From positions 400,648 to 464,647 of the forward strand of contig CALSLP010000002.1 of assembly GCA_943787225.1 (NCBI GenBank): a DNA stretch of 64,000 bases. The letters run 5' to 3'. A program made the position numbers and the translations under genes. Numbering within the stretch: the first letter of the stretch is position 1; every line of letters begins with the position of its first letter. This document shows, in pieces, positions 17,102 to 26,603 of the stretch. The notes below the pieces were generated by a model. It was not told where the DNA came from and ran no database searches. It worked only from the letters and a program-made list of their open reading frames with translations. This stretch comes from an uncultured Alphaproteobacteria bacterium. GTDB taxonomy: Bacteria; Pseudomonadota; Alphaproteobacteria; MPNO01; UBA2964.

Positions 17102-17548
17102 ATGCCGAATGACCCGACCCGATCCGCAGACGATATTCTGTCGGCCATCCATATTCTCGCCAACCTGATCGGTGGTGCCTATAGCGACCATCTCGATGAT
17201 ATGGGCATTACCGTGCCCGAATGGCGCGTTGTTTTGACACTCGCGCGCTATCCCGGATCGACGGCGACCGAAATTACCGACCGTTGGGCGATGGACAAGA
17301 TGGCAATTAGCCGGGCCATCCAACGTCAGGAAAAGGCCGGCAATATTCAGCGAACACAAAACCCGGACGACCGTCGCAGTTTTCGCCTGTCACTCACCAA
17401 CTCTGGTGACGCCCTTTATGAAAAAATACTGCCGGTTGCCAACGAACGGTATCAAACGCTGATGTCCAGCCTTTCCCGGCGAGAGCTCACCAGCCTGCAC
17501 AAGTCACTCGACAAGCTGATCGCCCATGCCGGCAAGATGGATGAGTGA
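17102..17548 (+). CDS. MarR family transcriptional regulator
   Basis: The 148-residue protein has the MarR winged-helix: ITVPEWRVVLTLARYPGSTATEITDR (about residues 38-63), the recognition helix DKMAISRAIQRQEKAG and the wing NPDDRRSFRLSLTNSG, flanked by helices used for dimerisation. MarR proteins are usually repressors released by small aromatic or acidic ligands. It follows the cyclodeaminase-like gene closely, and an 18-base inverted repeat lies downstream before the TSUP gene; either could be its target. ATG 17102 is the first plausible start; an upstream TTG is less likely. Confidence 0.88.
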   Translation: MPNDPTRSADDILSAIHILANLIGGAYSDHLDDMGITVPEWRVVLTLARYPGSTATEITDRWAMDKMAISRAIQRQEKAGNIQRTQNPDDRRSFRLSLTNSGDALYEKILPVANERYQTLMSSLSRRELTSLHKSLDKLIAHAGKMDE

Positions 17549-17722
17549 ACCATTATCGATTAAAAATCGATCTCAAGCCCTCAAACCTATTCTTAAGATT
17601 GTAATTTCCTGTCACTTTTGAGAACAAAACTAGAACAACTCTCCCAATACTAGTATTTCCGATAATTTCTATAATTTCACGCAAAAGTAATCACAGATCG
17701 CAGGTTTCGTGCACCTATCCTC

Positions 17723-17740
17723 ATATGATACAAATCATAT
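17723..17740. promoter_or_regulatory. Inverted repeat, probable operator of the TSUP gene
   Basis: ATATGAT and ATCATAT arms are separated by four bases, within a 237-base AT-rich gap between the MarR gene and the TSUP transporter gene. The size and symmetry fit a winged-helix repressor site, possibly for the upstream MarR protein; no binding evidence exists. Confidence 0.4.
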
Positions 17741-17785
17741 ACAACTAGCAGTTGGACGAGTTGAGTACTCCAATGAGATGTTTGA

Positions 17786-18586
17786 GTGGCTTCCATTCGG
17801 GGTTATACGCCCTTCGAAAATTTAGCCTGGTGGGCGGTCGCACTGGTTGCCTTGGCCCATGCCGGGGGCTGTTTTATCCGGGGGGCGTTTGGCTTTGGTT
17901 CCAACATGCCAATTGTCGTCGCGACAACTTTTATTCTCGGTCCGCACCACGCCATTCTATTGGCCTTGATGACCACCATCATCGCCCAGCTTCATCTTCT
18001 CCCCTCCGGGTTTAGAACGGCAGACTGGAAAGTCACCAAAACACTTGCCCTCGGTATGGTCGTCGGCACGCTCTTTGGCACCTGGGTCTTTACGATTCTG
18101 TCTGGCACAGCCCTGCAGATTATCCTCGGCGCCTTGATTGTCTTCATTATCCTGATGGACTCCCTCAAGCTGGTCGAGAAGCTCCTTACCCGGATGGATA
18201 TACGGTCGCGCAAAATAACCGGTGGCTTCTCGTTTATCGGTGGCACAATGGGCGGGTTGAGCGGGGCCGGCGCTTTCTATTTTCTGGTTGTCTATCTCAA
18301 ACATGCCTGCCCATCGCCGGAGGCATTGCGCGGCACCAATGTCATGCTCTCCGCCATGACAATGTTCATGCGGGCCTTCGCGCTGACATCGGCCGGACTC
18401 GTTACCCCGACTCTGATCACCGAAGGACTGCTGTTCGCCCCGCTTGTCTTTGGCGCAACCTGGCTCGGGGCACACGCCTTTCGAATTTCCAGCAATCAAC
18501 GTTTCTATTTGGCTTTGCAGATATTGCTTCTGGCTGGTGCTGCAGCGCTGGTCTTTAAAGGAGCCCGCCAGATATTCGGCAGCTAG
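17786..18586 (+). CDS. TSUP (TauE/SafE) family sulfite/organosulfonate exporter-like protein
   Basis: This 266-residue membrane protein has seven to eight hydrophobic segments and the TSUP hallmark repeated in each half: GGCFIRGAFGFGSNMPIV near the N-terminus and IGGTMGGLSGAGAFYFLV in the middle. Family members move sulfite, sulfoacetate, taurine breakdown products or other organic anions. This is notable next to so many TauD-type dioxygenases, whose best-known member releases sulfite from taurine, but the link is inference. The start is GTG 17786, the only plausible one; its ribosome site is weak. Its 3' end overlaps by 4 bases the convergent CoxL-like gene. Confidence 0.82.
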   Translation: MASIRGYTPFENLAWWAVALVALAHAGGCFIRGAFGFGSNMPIVVATTFILGPHHAILLALMTTIIAQLHLLPSGFRTADWKVTKTLALGMVVGTLFGTWVFTILSGTALQIILGALIVFIILMDSLKLVEKLLTRMDIRSRKITGGFSFIGGTMGGLSGAGAFYFLVVYLKHACPSPEALRGTNVMLSAMTMFMRAFALTSAGLVTPTLITEGLLFAPLVFGATWLGAHAFRISSNQRFYLALQILLLAGAAALVFKGARQIFGS

Positions 18587-20929
18587 CTGTCTACAGATTT
18601 CGCAGATTGGATCGCCTGCCAAACCCGCAGCGGGGTCGCTGGCATTTTGATGTCTTCTACACCAAGCGGTCTTAAGGCATCGACGATCGCGTTGATCAGG
18701 GCTGCTGGGGCCGGTGTTGTGCCCCCTTCGCCACCACCTTTTACGCCGAGCGGATTGCCCTGCGTCGGGGCGTTGTTCACCGTTTCTGCCTGAAAGAACG
18801 GCAAATTATCAGCGCGCGGCATGCAGTAATCGAGGAACGAGCCGCCCAGCAGCTGACCGCTCTCATCGTCATAGGCGATATCTTCCAGGAGCGCCTGGCC
18901 AACACCCTGGGCGATGCCGCCATGAGTTTGACCTTCGACGATCATCGGATTAATCACCCGCCCTACGTCATCAATGGCCGTCCAGGTACAGATCGTCACC
19001 ACACCGGTTTCGGGATCGATCTCAACCTCCGCCACCGCACAACCAGTTGGATAGGCAGGGATGCGTCCCTGGAAGCGTTCATTAGCGATTAAGGGCGTGC
19101 CTTTTTCGGCTGCCGAAACAGAGAGATCGAACAGGCTAATCTCTCGGTCCGTTCCGACTGACAACAAACTCGCCATCGCGATAATCTATATCACTATCAG
19201 CGGCCTCCAAAATATCACCAGCCAGCCCCTTGCCCTGTTCAATAATTGTCTCGCAGCCTTGAACCATAAGCGTTCCAGCGATCCGCATGGAACGGTTGGA
19301 ATGAGTGCCGCCGCCATCGGGCACGATATCGGTATCGCCAAACACAATGTCGATTCTATCAAAATCAACCGACAACTTCTCGGCAATCACCTGCGCAAAG
19401 CTTGTTTCATGCCCCTGACCGTGGCTATGCGTGCCAACACCGACCGTCACGCGCCCCGCAGGATCAATCGTGATGTCACAAACCTCGCGCGGAAACCCGA
19501 CCGGTGTTTCGACATAGTTTGAAACCCCGATACCGCGCCGTAATCCTTGTTCTTCAGACGACGCTTTCCGTGTCACAAATCCCTGCCAGTCTGCCAGCGC
19601 CAGCGAGGCGTCCATGTTTTCGACAAAGGCGCCGCATTCGTAGGTCAGCTCAACCGGGTTAAGATAAGGCAGCTTGTCCTGTGGAATTAGATTGCGACGC
19701 CGCAGATCAACGCGGTCCAGACCAGTCGCAGCAGCAGCTTCATCGATCAGCCGCTCAATATTAAACATCGCTTCCGGACGCCCGGCTCCGCGATAGGGAC
19801 CGGTCGACAACGTATTGGTCAGCACACCCCTCACCCGGACATAGGCATTGGGGATGTCATAAATACTGGTAACCAGCCGTACTCCGTTTGCCAACGGTAC
19901 AAACGACATCGTATGCGCGCCAACATTGCCGAGATGATCAACCCGGATAGCCAGAAATGTACCATCCTTATCCAGCGCAAGCTCGGCGGTCGTTGCTAAA
20001 TCGCGCGCCTGCATATCGCTGAGAAAAGCTTCAGAGCGTGTGGATATCCATTTGACCGGCTGACCAATACGCTTGGCCGCCCAGACCACCAGGGCAAGTT
20101 CCGGGAACAACCAATTGCGCATCCCAAAACCGCCGCCAACATCCTCGCAGACAACGCGGACCTGATCCGCATCGCACCCCAGTAAAGCAACCAGTGGATC
20201 CTTAATCCGATGTGATCCCTGACTGCCCGCCATTAGCGTGTAGTGATCACGGGCAGCGTCATAAATGCCGATAGCGCCACGCGGCTCCATCGATACGGCG
20301 GTGACACGGTTATTACTGAGATCAAGTTTGACCGTATGATCAGCCGCAGCGAATGCCGTCTCGACGGCCTCGCGATCTCCCAACTCGGAATCAAAACACA
20401 CATTGCCCGGCGCGCCGTCCCAGAGCTGCGGCGCGTTTTCTGTCACCGCCCGGCGGGCATCGGTCACGGCATCAAGCGGCGTGTAATCGACCACCACGTG
20501 ATCTGCGGCATCGATTGCCTGGGCCTCGGTCTCAGCAACAATAAAGGCTACGGGTTCCCCAAGATGCCGTACTTTATCGCGGACCAAAGGGAAATGCGGC
20601 CCGTGAAATACCGCAGAGCCGTCACTATTTTCAAAGGCGGGCGTCTTGGGCCGTGTGATATGAGCGGGATTTGGGACATGCGGCAAAGCCCCCAGCCCAT
20701 CCGCGTCATAATCCGCAGCGGTCAAAACCGTTATAACGCCAGGCGCAACAGCAGCCGCGCTGACATCAATCGCATCAAGTAAAGCATGAGCATGCGGGCT
20801 ACGAACAACATAGCCATAGACTTGACCGGGCAGTTGGGTGTCATCGGTGTAGTGCCCGGCACCAGTGAGCAGCCGAAAATCTTCCTTGCGGCGGACAGGC
20901 TGTCCGATACCAAACGCGTTATTGCTCAT
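18583..20929 (-). pseudogene. Xanthine dehydrogenase/CoxL-like molybdopterin large subunit, one frameshift
   Basis: The restored product of about 780 residues is a molybdenum hydroxylase large subunit. It begins AFGIGQPVRRKEDFRLLTGAG, carries VCEDVGGGFGMRN and GPYRGAGRPEA (Moco-binding region), and ends with VKGGGEGGTTPAPAALINAI, which holds the catalytic glutamate. One extra base near 19156 shifts the last quarter into another frame. No other stop interrupts it. The small 2Fe-2S and FAD subunits that normally accompany it are absent from the window. It is the third gene after UbiD and TauD in one transcription unit. It may be a true pseudogene or a sequencing indel. Confidence 0.82.
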
Positions 20930-20958
20930 TGGATACTTACTTTAACGCCGGCCCTAAC

Positions 20959-21819
20959 TCAGTAAGGCTTCGTGTCACCTTCTATTGTCGTTCGGAGCAT
21001 CAGGCGGCGCTCGCCATCGGGAAAATCGGTACGGGCATGAGATGAGCAACGATTATCCCACAAAAGGACGTCACCGACATTCCAGATATGTTCATAAACG
21101 AATTCAGGCTTCTCCGAATGATCAAACAGCGCCGCTAATAATGTGTCGCTTTCGTCTTTCGGCAAGCCCACGACTTCTTCCGACATCAGACGATTAACGT
21201 AGATCGCCTTGCGGCCGGTTTCCTCATGCGTCCGGAACACTGGATGTTCGGAATCAGAAAACGCCACCGTGCCTTTATCGTCGCCTTTTTGGGTCGAGCC
21301 ATAATTGTAATGATGTTTGACCGTCCGACCTTCAAGTGGCTCACGAATTTCATCCGGCAGCGTGTCATAGGCCGCATAGCCACTGGCAAATAAGGTGTGC
21401 CCGCCATGGCTGGGGATTTCCACTGAATAAAGCATCGTGCCCTTATGCGGCACATCAGCATGCAGCATGTCATGGTGAAACATCATCTCACCATCCGGCA
21501 AAGCGCCAATTGGCTCACCATTCTCGCGAATGTTGGAAATCAGCATCACGTTGGGCAGCAGCTTGTCATAGCCAACGGGGTATTCATTAGCGGGCCGTGC
21601 CAGATAGCCGACTTCTCCGAAGAATTTCGTCGCCCGCAGCTGCGCTTCCTGGGTTAGTTCCTGTCCCCGAAACAGCAGAACAATGTTATCCAGCCATGCC
21701 TGCTTAAGCGCCGCCATGGTCTCGGCGCTTTGTTCCTGATTAAGGTCGATGCCTTTGATCTCCGCCCCGATATGCGTTGTCAGCTTCTCAATCTGGAAGG
21801 CTGCAGTCTCTGTTGTCAT
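20959..21819 (-). CDS. TauD/TfdA family dioxygenase in the UbiD operon
   Basis: This 286-residue dioxygenase has H115-H-D117 (EMMFHHDML) as the first two iron ligands, the distal histidine in CSSHARTDF near residue 254, and the arginine site in ERRLMLRTTIEG. It shares the LISNIRENGEPIG-LPDGEMMFH block with the tandem set at 13.2-15.9 kb, so it belongs to the same subfamily, but is more diverged. It sits 11 bases after the UbiD-like gene and 29 bases before the CoxL-like gene, which puts a ring decarboxylation, an oxygenation and a molybdenum hydroxylation in one operon. The substrate is unknown. Confidence 0.9.
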   Translation of the reverse strand: MTTETAAFQIEKLTTHIGAEIKGIDLNQEQSAETMAALKQAWLDNIVLLFRGQELTQEAQLRATKFFGEVGYLARPANEYPVGYDKLLPNVMLISNIRENGEPIGALPDGEMMFHHDMLHADVPHKGTMLYSVEIPSHGGHTLFASGYAAYDTLPDEIREPLEGRTVKHHYNYGSTQKGDDKGTVAFSDSEHPVFRTHEETGRKAIYVNRLMSEEVVGLPKDESDTLLAALFDHSEKPEFVYEHIWNVGDVLLWDNRCSSHARTDFPDGERRLMLRTTIEGDTKPY

Positions 21820-21830
21820 CGTGAGATCCC

Positions 21831-23237
21831 CTAAACCGGCTGGCGAACCATTTCGAGGAGCTTGGCGATAGCGTCGTCGCCCTTGCCCATCGGATCAACC
21901 CGCTGGAATTTTTTGCGGGCTTCGGCGCGCCAGGTCGGGGGCTTGGTCGCATCGATACCCATCTTGCCGCCGATCCGCATCACCGTATATTCATCACCGA
22001 CCTCAGGGATGACCGCATCCAGCGGATGCAATCGGCAGTCGGTTTGAATATTCACATGCTGCGCCGGATCAACCCGTGTAGACACCGCCCAAAGCACATC
22101 TTCGGCATTATAGATATCGACGTCCTCATCAACCGCGATCACGGTTTTAACGTGCAGGTTTGGCCCTGACAGCGCCGCCATCAGCATATCGTTTACCTGC
22201 CCATCCCACTTGGCTTCGACCTGGACGATCATCAGGAACTGTGACGCCCATGGCGGGACGAAAACGTCCAGCACATTGGTGTTGCCTTGCGTATCGCGCA
22301 GCCGATTGTAATAGGTTGCCTCCATCGGCAGGGTGATCAAGGGCTGATGATCGGTAAACCAGGTCGCCTGCATATGGCGGAAAATAGGGTCCTTGCGATG
22401 GGTGATCGCTGAACAGGTAAAGACCGGAGCCGGCCCTTCAGCGCCAAAGCCAAAATTGGTGAACTCGCCAAACGGCCCTTCCATCATGCGCTCAGTCGGG
22501 TGGACCGTCCCTTCGATGATGATCTCGGCATGCGCCGGGACTTCAAGATCAATGGTCTCGCATTTGACCATTTCAATTTCTTCACCGAGGACGCCCGCAG
22601 CGTATTCCAGCTCGTCGAAATCCTTATGGATACCCGACCAATTGGACATGATCTCATAGACCGGATGCAAACCAATGGCGAAGGCCATCGGCATCGGCTC
22701 ATTCATTTCGACATATTTCAGATAATGCTGATAGTTGTGCCGGGCTGCCATCCAGAATGGCGCCTTGTGTGGATCATCAGTAAGCTGCACCCGCAGGATC
22801 GACTCATTGCGAATTCCGGTTTCGGGATCACGGGTGATCGTCACGCCAGAGCCAAGATAGCGCCCGGCATCCCCATGACTATGGATCGGGATTGGCAACT
22901 TGCGGAGATCAGCATCATCACCGATGAGCTTGACTTCTTTGACCGGCCCGTCTTCGACCATTTTCGATTTACCGGCGCCATTCGCCATCTGCTTGGCGAG
23001 AAACGGACAGACTTCATTGTCCTTTTCCAGCCCCAGCGCCGCCGCCTGGCCCTTACGATCCTTGATCAGTATATCTGTCAGCCGCCAGTTCTCGAAACCC
23101 TCAAGATTGTGAAACATCAGGGGATGTCGGCTCTCCGAACACAGATAGCCAACCTGATTTATCGGGTCGACTTCATCATGGATGTTCAGAATACGGTTAT
23201 CGATGTTTTCGAGAAACGATCGGAGGGTATGCGGCAT
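21831..23237 (-). CDS. UbiD family prenylated-FMN-dependent decarboxylase
   Basis: The 468-residue protein is a UbiD-type (de)carboxylase. Key segments are SILRVQLTDD (Arg149, a conserved active-site arginine) and MMEGPFGEFTNF (residues 251-262), holding the acidic residues that coordinate the metal and act in catalysis. Such enzymes decarboxylate aromatic or alpha,beta-unsaturated acids with prenylated FMN. The cofactor needs a UbiX flavin prenyltransferase, and none is encoded in the window. GGGAGAAG precedes ATG 23237. It heads an operon with TauD and CoxL-like genes and is divergent from a GMC oxidoreductase. Confidence 0.9.
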   Translation of the reverse strand: MPHTLRSFLENIDNRILNIHDEVDPINQVGYLCSESRHPLMFHNLEGFENWRLTDILIKDRKGQAAALGLEKDNEVCPFLAKQMANGAGKSKMVEDGPVKEVKLIGDDADLRKLPIPIHSHGDAGRYLGSGVTITRDPETGIRNESILRVQLTDDPHKAPFWMAARHNYQHYLKYVEMNEPMPMAFAIGLHPVYEIMSNWSGIHKDFDELEYAAGVLGEEIEMVKCETIDLEVPAHAEIIIEGTVHPTERMMEGPFGEFTNFGFGAEGPAPVFTCSAITHRKDPIFRHMQATWFTDHQPLITLPMEATYYNRLRDTQGNTNVLDVFVPPWASQFLMIVQVEAKWDGQVNDMLMAALSGPNLHVKTVIAVDEDVDIYNAEDVLWAVSTRVDPAQHVNIQTDCRLHPLDAVIPEVGDEYTVMRIGGKMGIDATKPPTWRAEARKKFQRVDPMGKGDDAIAKLLEMVRQPV

Positions 23238-23407
23238 AAGTTTCTTCTCCCAAATTTCCCCGCAGTTTCAGGGTCCACGGCTATCCTGTCAACGCCGCAA
23301 CGCTAATAGAGTATCCACGCACGGGGGTTTTCGGCGACCCGGCTTCAGTGTACAAAATTGTCACGCGCAGAAATGCGTCAGATCAAGAAAAGAAAGAGGA
23401 TTTGGGG

Positions 23408-25042
23408 ATGAGCAACGGCAAAAATTTTGACTATATCATCGTTGGCGCTGGTTCCGCCGGCTGCATCCTGGCAGCACGGCTGAGTGAAGAGGCTGGCGTC
23501 AAGGTTCTGCTGCTTGAAGCGGGCGGGAATGACAGCGATCCCTTAATCCATATCCCGCTCGGCATGGGCAAGATGCACGAACACCGCATGCATGACTGGG
23601 GTTATGACGGCGAACCAGAACCCCGCATGAATAACCGCGTTATCGAGGCAATGCGCGGCAAGGTGATCGGCGGTTCCTCTTCCATCAACGTCATGGCCTA
23701 TGTGCGCGGCCATCGCGGTGACTATGATCGTTGGGCGCAAAAGGGCGCCACCGGCTGGTCCTACTCCGATATTGTGCCCTATATGCGGCGCTGCGAAAGT
23801 TGGGAAGGTGGCGAAGACACCTATCGCGGTGGCGATGGCCCAATGGTCACGCAATGGGCTCGAAATAAGGATCCTATTTTCCAGGACTGGTCCAACGCCT
23901 GCGTCGAAGCCGGGTATCAGCTGACCGATGATTATAACGGCAAACAGCAGGAAGGGTTTGGCGTTTCACAATCGACCCAAAAGGGCGGCACACGCTGTTC
24001 AGCAGCGGTTGCGTATCTGCATCCGGCAAAGTCACGGCCCAACCTGACAGTGGAAACCAAGGCCTATGCCACCCGTGTCCTCATGGAAGGCAAAAAGGCC
24101 GTCGGTGTCGAATATGAACAAGGCGGCCAGATCAAAACCGCCAATGCCGACCGCGAAGTCCTGCTCTCCGGTGGCGTGTTTAACTCACCGCAGCTGCTTA
24201 TGCTGTCCGGTATCGGTCCAGCCGATCATCTCAAAGACGTTGGCATTGATCCGATTATTGATCTGCCCGGCGTCGGCCAGAATCTGCAGGATCATCTTGC
24301 AGTACTCGTTCATTACGCGCGTAAGGACACTGACTGGTTCCACGCCCTTATGCGGTTTGATCGTATGGCAGTCGCGATGGTCCAGGCCTATATGTTCAAA
24401 TCCGGTCCAGCGACGATCCTGCCAGGTGGATTGCATGGTTATGTAAAGACGCGCCCCGAGCTGGCGGTGCCCGATCTCCAATTCCTGTTCCGTGGCACCT
24501 CACCAAACGCGCATCTGTGGTTCCCGGGCATCAAGAAAGCCTATGACGAAGGCTTTGGCATGCGGCCGGTGCTCCTGCACCCGGAAAGTCGCGGACAGGT
24601 GACATTGCGGTCCAATAATCCGCGCGACCCAGTCCGTATCTTCCAGAACTTCTTTGATTCACCGAATGACCTGCCGCTGCTCCGCGAAGGCGTCAAACGT
24701 ATTCGCGATATTATTAGCCAACCAGCGATGGATGCCCGCCGCGGTGCCGAACTGGCACCGGGTCCTGATTGTAAGACCGATGATCAGATCGATGAGTTTA
24801 TCCGCCAGAAAGCGGTCACCGCCCATCATCCGAGCTGCACCTGTCAGATGGGTGCCGGTGAGGAATGCGTGCTGGATTCAGAATTAAAAGTACGGGGAGC
24901 GGAAAACCTGCGGGTCATCGATGCCTCTGCCATGCCTGATCTGGTTTCCGGCAATATCAACGCTGCAGTTCTGATGATTGCCGAAAAAGGCGCTGCCATG
25001 GTCCGCGGCGAAACACCCTTGCCGTCATCGGAAGCCGCTTAA
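23408..25042 (+). CDS. GMC oxidoreductase (choline-dehydrogenase-like flavoprotein), copy 1
   Basis: This 544-residue FAD enzyme has the ADP-binding GAGSAG at 13-18, the GMC signature GKVIGGSSSINVMAY near residue 84, and the C-terminal catalytic histidine region TAHHPSCTCQMG followed by LRVIDASAMPDLVSGN. Members oxidise alcohols to aldehydes or acids, for example choline, glucose or polyethylene glycol. No secretion signal is seen. GGGG precedes ATG 23408, so the 20 codons upstream are not used. It is divergent from the UbiD operon. A paralogue lies at 42389-44035. Confidence 0.9.
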   Translation: MSNGKNFDYIIVGAGSAGCILAARLSEEAGVKVLLLEAGGNDSDPLIHIPLGMGKMHEHRMHDWGYDGEPEPRMNNRVIEAMRGKVIGGSSSINVMAYVRGHRGDYDRWAQKGATGWSYSDIVPYMRRCESWEGGEDTYRGGDGPMVTQWARNKDPIFQDWSNACVEAGYQLTDDYNGKQQEGFGVSQSTQKGGTRCSAAVAYLHPAKSRPNLTVETKAYATRVLMEGKKAVGVEYEQGGQIKTANADREVLLSGGVFNSPQLLMLSGIGPADHLKDVGIDPIIDLPGVGQNLQDHLAVLVHYARKDTDWFHALMRFDRMAVAMVQAYMFKSGPATILPGGLHGYVKTRPELAVPDLQFLFRGTSPNAHLWFPGIKKAYDEGFGMRPVLLHPESRGQVTLRSNNPRDPVRIFQNFFDSPNDLPLLREGVKRIRDIISQPAMDARRGAELAPGPDCKTDDQIDEFIRQKAVTAHHPSCTCQMGAGEECVLDSELKVRGAENLRVIDASAMPDLVSGNINAAVLMIAEKGAAMVRGETPLPSSEAA

Positions 25043-25045
25043 CCG

Positions 25046-26449
25046 CTAGTCATTATTACCGGAACCCGACCAATCGCTATGGAACGATCCATCGCGGTCG
25101 GTCCGCCGGTAGGTATGAGCACCAAAATGATCGCGCTGGGCCTGAGTGAGAGCCGTCCATAGTCGATCCGTTTTCAGGGCATCAGCGTAGCTTAAGGCGG
25201 ATGCCATCGCGGGAACCGGTAACCCCGCCGAAATGGCACCAGCAACAGCGGGTCGCCAACCTTTTGTTGCACCGCTGACGAACGCCGCAATATCATCCTT
25301 CACAAACAGATGTGGCAGATTTGGCTGTTCGAGGTAAGCGTGTCTGATCGTCGTGAGAAGATCAGCCCGGATGATGCAGCCAGCCTGCCAGATACGGGCA
25401 ATCTCGGCTTCCCGGTGCGGCCAGCCATATTTCTCCGCACCAGCCGACAACACGGCAAAGCCTTGGGCATAACAGGTTAAAACGGTCGCCAGTAAAGCAT
25501 CGCGGATATCATCGACCGATAATGCGATTTCTTCATCAAGCTCCGGTGCGATCTTCTCAATTGCCTGACGGACATTGCGTCCGCCTGACAGACTACGTGC
25601 AGCGACGGCTTCGGCAATGGTTGGCGCTGGGACACCGAGGGCCATCGCCTCACTCACCAGCCAGCGTCCGGTGCCAGTTTGTTCCGCCGCGTCATCGACG
25701 AAATCAATCAATGGGTCTCCTGAGATGCCGTCAGCGCGGCACAGAATGTCCGCCGTTATTTCAATGAGAAATGATTTCAACAGGCCTTCGTTCCAAAAGC
25801 GGAAAATGGTGCTGCATTCTTCATGGGTTAGACGCAGCCCGTGATGCAGCAAAAAATGTGCTTCACCGATGGCCTGCATCAGGCCGTATTCAATGCCGTT
25901 ATGGACCATCTTTACGAAATGCCCTGCGCCGCCCGGCCCAACATGGGCACAGCAGATATCGCTGTCATTCCTGGCGGCCAACGCTTCCAGAATATCTCGG
26001 GATGCGGCAAACCCTTGCGCCGTGCCGCCCGCCATGACAGCGGCACCATTTCGGGCACCTTCTTCGCCACCCGAGATACCTGTACCGATAAAAGTGAGAC
26101 CAGCCGCCTTCAGCAGATTTGTCCTCCGTTCGGTATCGGTAAAATTCGAATTGCCACCATCAATGACAATGTCGCCCTTGGTCAGATGCGGCGTTAGTTG
26201 TTCGAGAACCCCATCCACAGGATCGCCAGCCGTCACCATCAACAGAATACAGCGCGGCGGAATTAACGCTGCGACCAATGTTGCCAGATCGGGTTCGATG
26301 TTCACGCCATCATTCACGGAAACATCCGCTTCTGCCATCGGCTCAACCGCATGCACGTCAAATTCTGCCCGCGCCAAGGCCTCTGCCAGGGCGCTTCCCA
26401 TCGTGCCGAGCCCGACTAATCCAACTTGTGCTTTGGGTGTTTCCGCCAT
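25046..26449 (-). CDS. gnd: 6-phosphogluconate dehydrogenase, decarboxylating
   Basis: The 467-residue protein has the NADP-binding GLVGLGTMGSALA at the N-terminus, the IDGGNSNFTDT segment, the substrate motif TGISGGEEGARNG, the catalytic KMVHNGIEYGLMQAIGEA block (Lys and Glu), and the C-terminal GAHTYRRTDRDGSFHSDW. Length is normal for the pentose-phosphate-pathway enzyme, which converts 6-phosphogluconate to ribulose 5-phosphate, CO2 and NADPH. No zwf or pgl lies nearby. It converges on the GMC gene with only 3 bases between stops. Some canonical residues (ARYGP is ARNGA here) differ, so a related 2-hydroxyacid substrate is possible. Confidence 0.88.
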   Translation of the reverse strand: MAETPKAQVGLVGLGTMGSALAEALARAEFDVHAVEPMAEADVSVNDGVNIEPDLATLVAALIPPRCILLMVTAGDPVDGVLEQLTPHLTKGDIVIDGGNSNFTDTERRTNLLKAAGLTFIGTGISGGEEGARNGAAVMAGGTAQGFAASRDILEALAARNDSDICCAHVGPGGAGHFVKMVHNGIEYGLMQAIGEAHFLLHHGLRLTHEECSTIFRFWNEGLLKSFLIEITADILCRADGISGDPLIDFVDDAAEQTGTGRWLVSEAMALGVPAPTIAEAVAARSLSGGRNVRQAIEKIAPELDEEIALSVDDIRDALLATVLTCYAQGFAVLSAGAEKYGWPHREAEIARIWQAGCIIRADLLTTIRHAYLEQPNLPHLFVKDDIAAFVSGATKGWRPAVAGAISAGLPVPAMASALSYADALKTDRLWTALTQAQRDHFGAHTYRRTDRDGSFHSDWSGSGNND

Positions 26450-26603
26450 ATCGAGAAGCTAAGGAGACCGGTATGCCCTGTCCAGTCCGGGCGGCTCTTC
26501 AATACCGGATCGTATCATGGGTAGCGCAAACCGCTGTCCATGTGCACAATATCATCCAATCGACGATGATTTTGTTACCTGAAGGTGACGGAGAGATATT
26601 CCG

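Noticed and set aside
19136-19176. Programmed frameshift in the CoxL-like gene
   Set aside because: No slippery heptamer or stimulatory structure is evident at the shift, and other family members need none. An indel is simpler.
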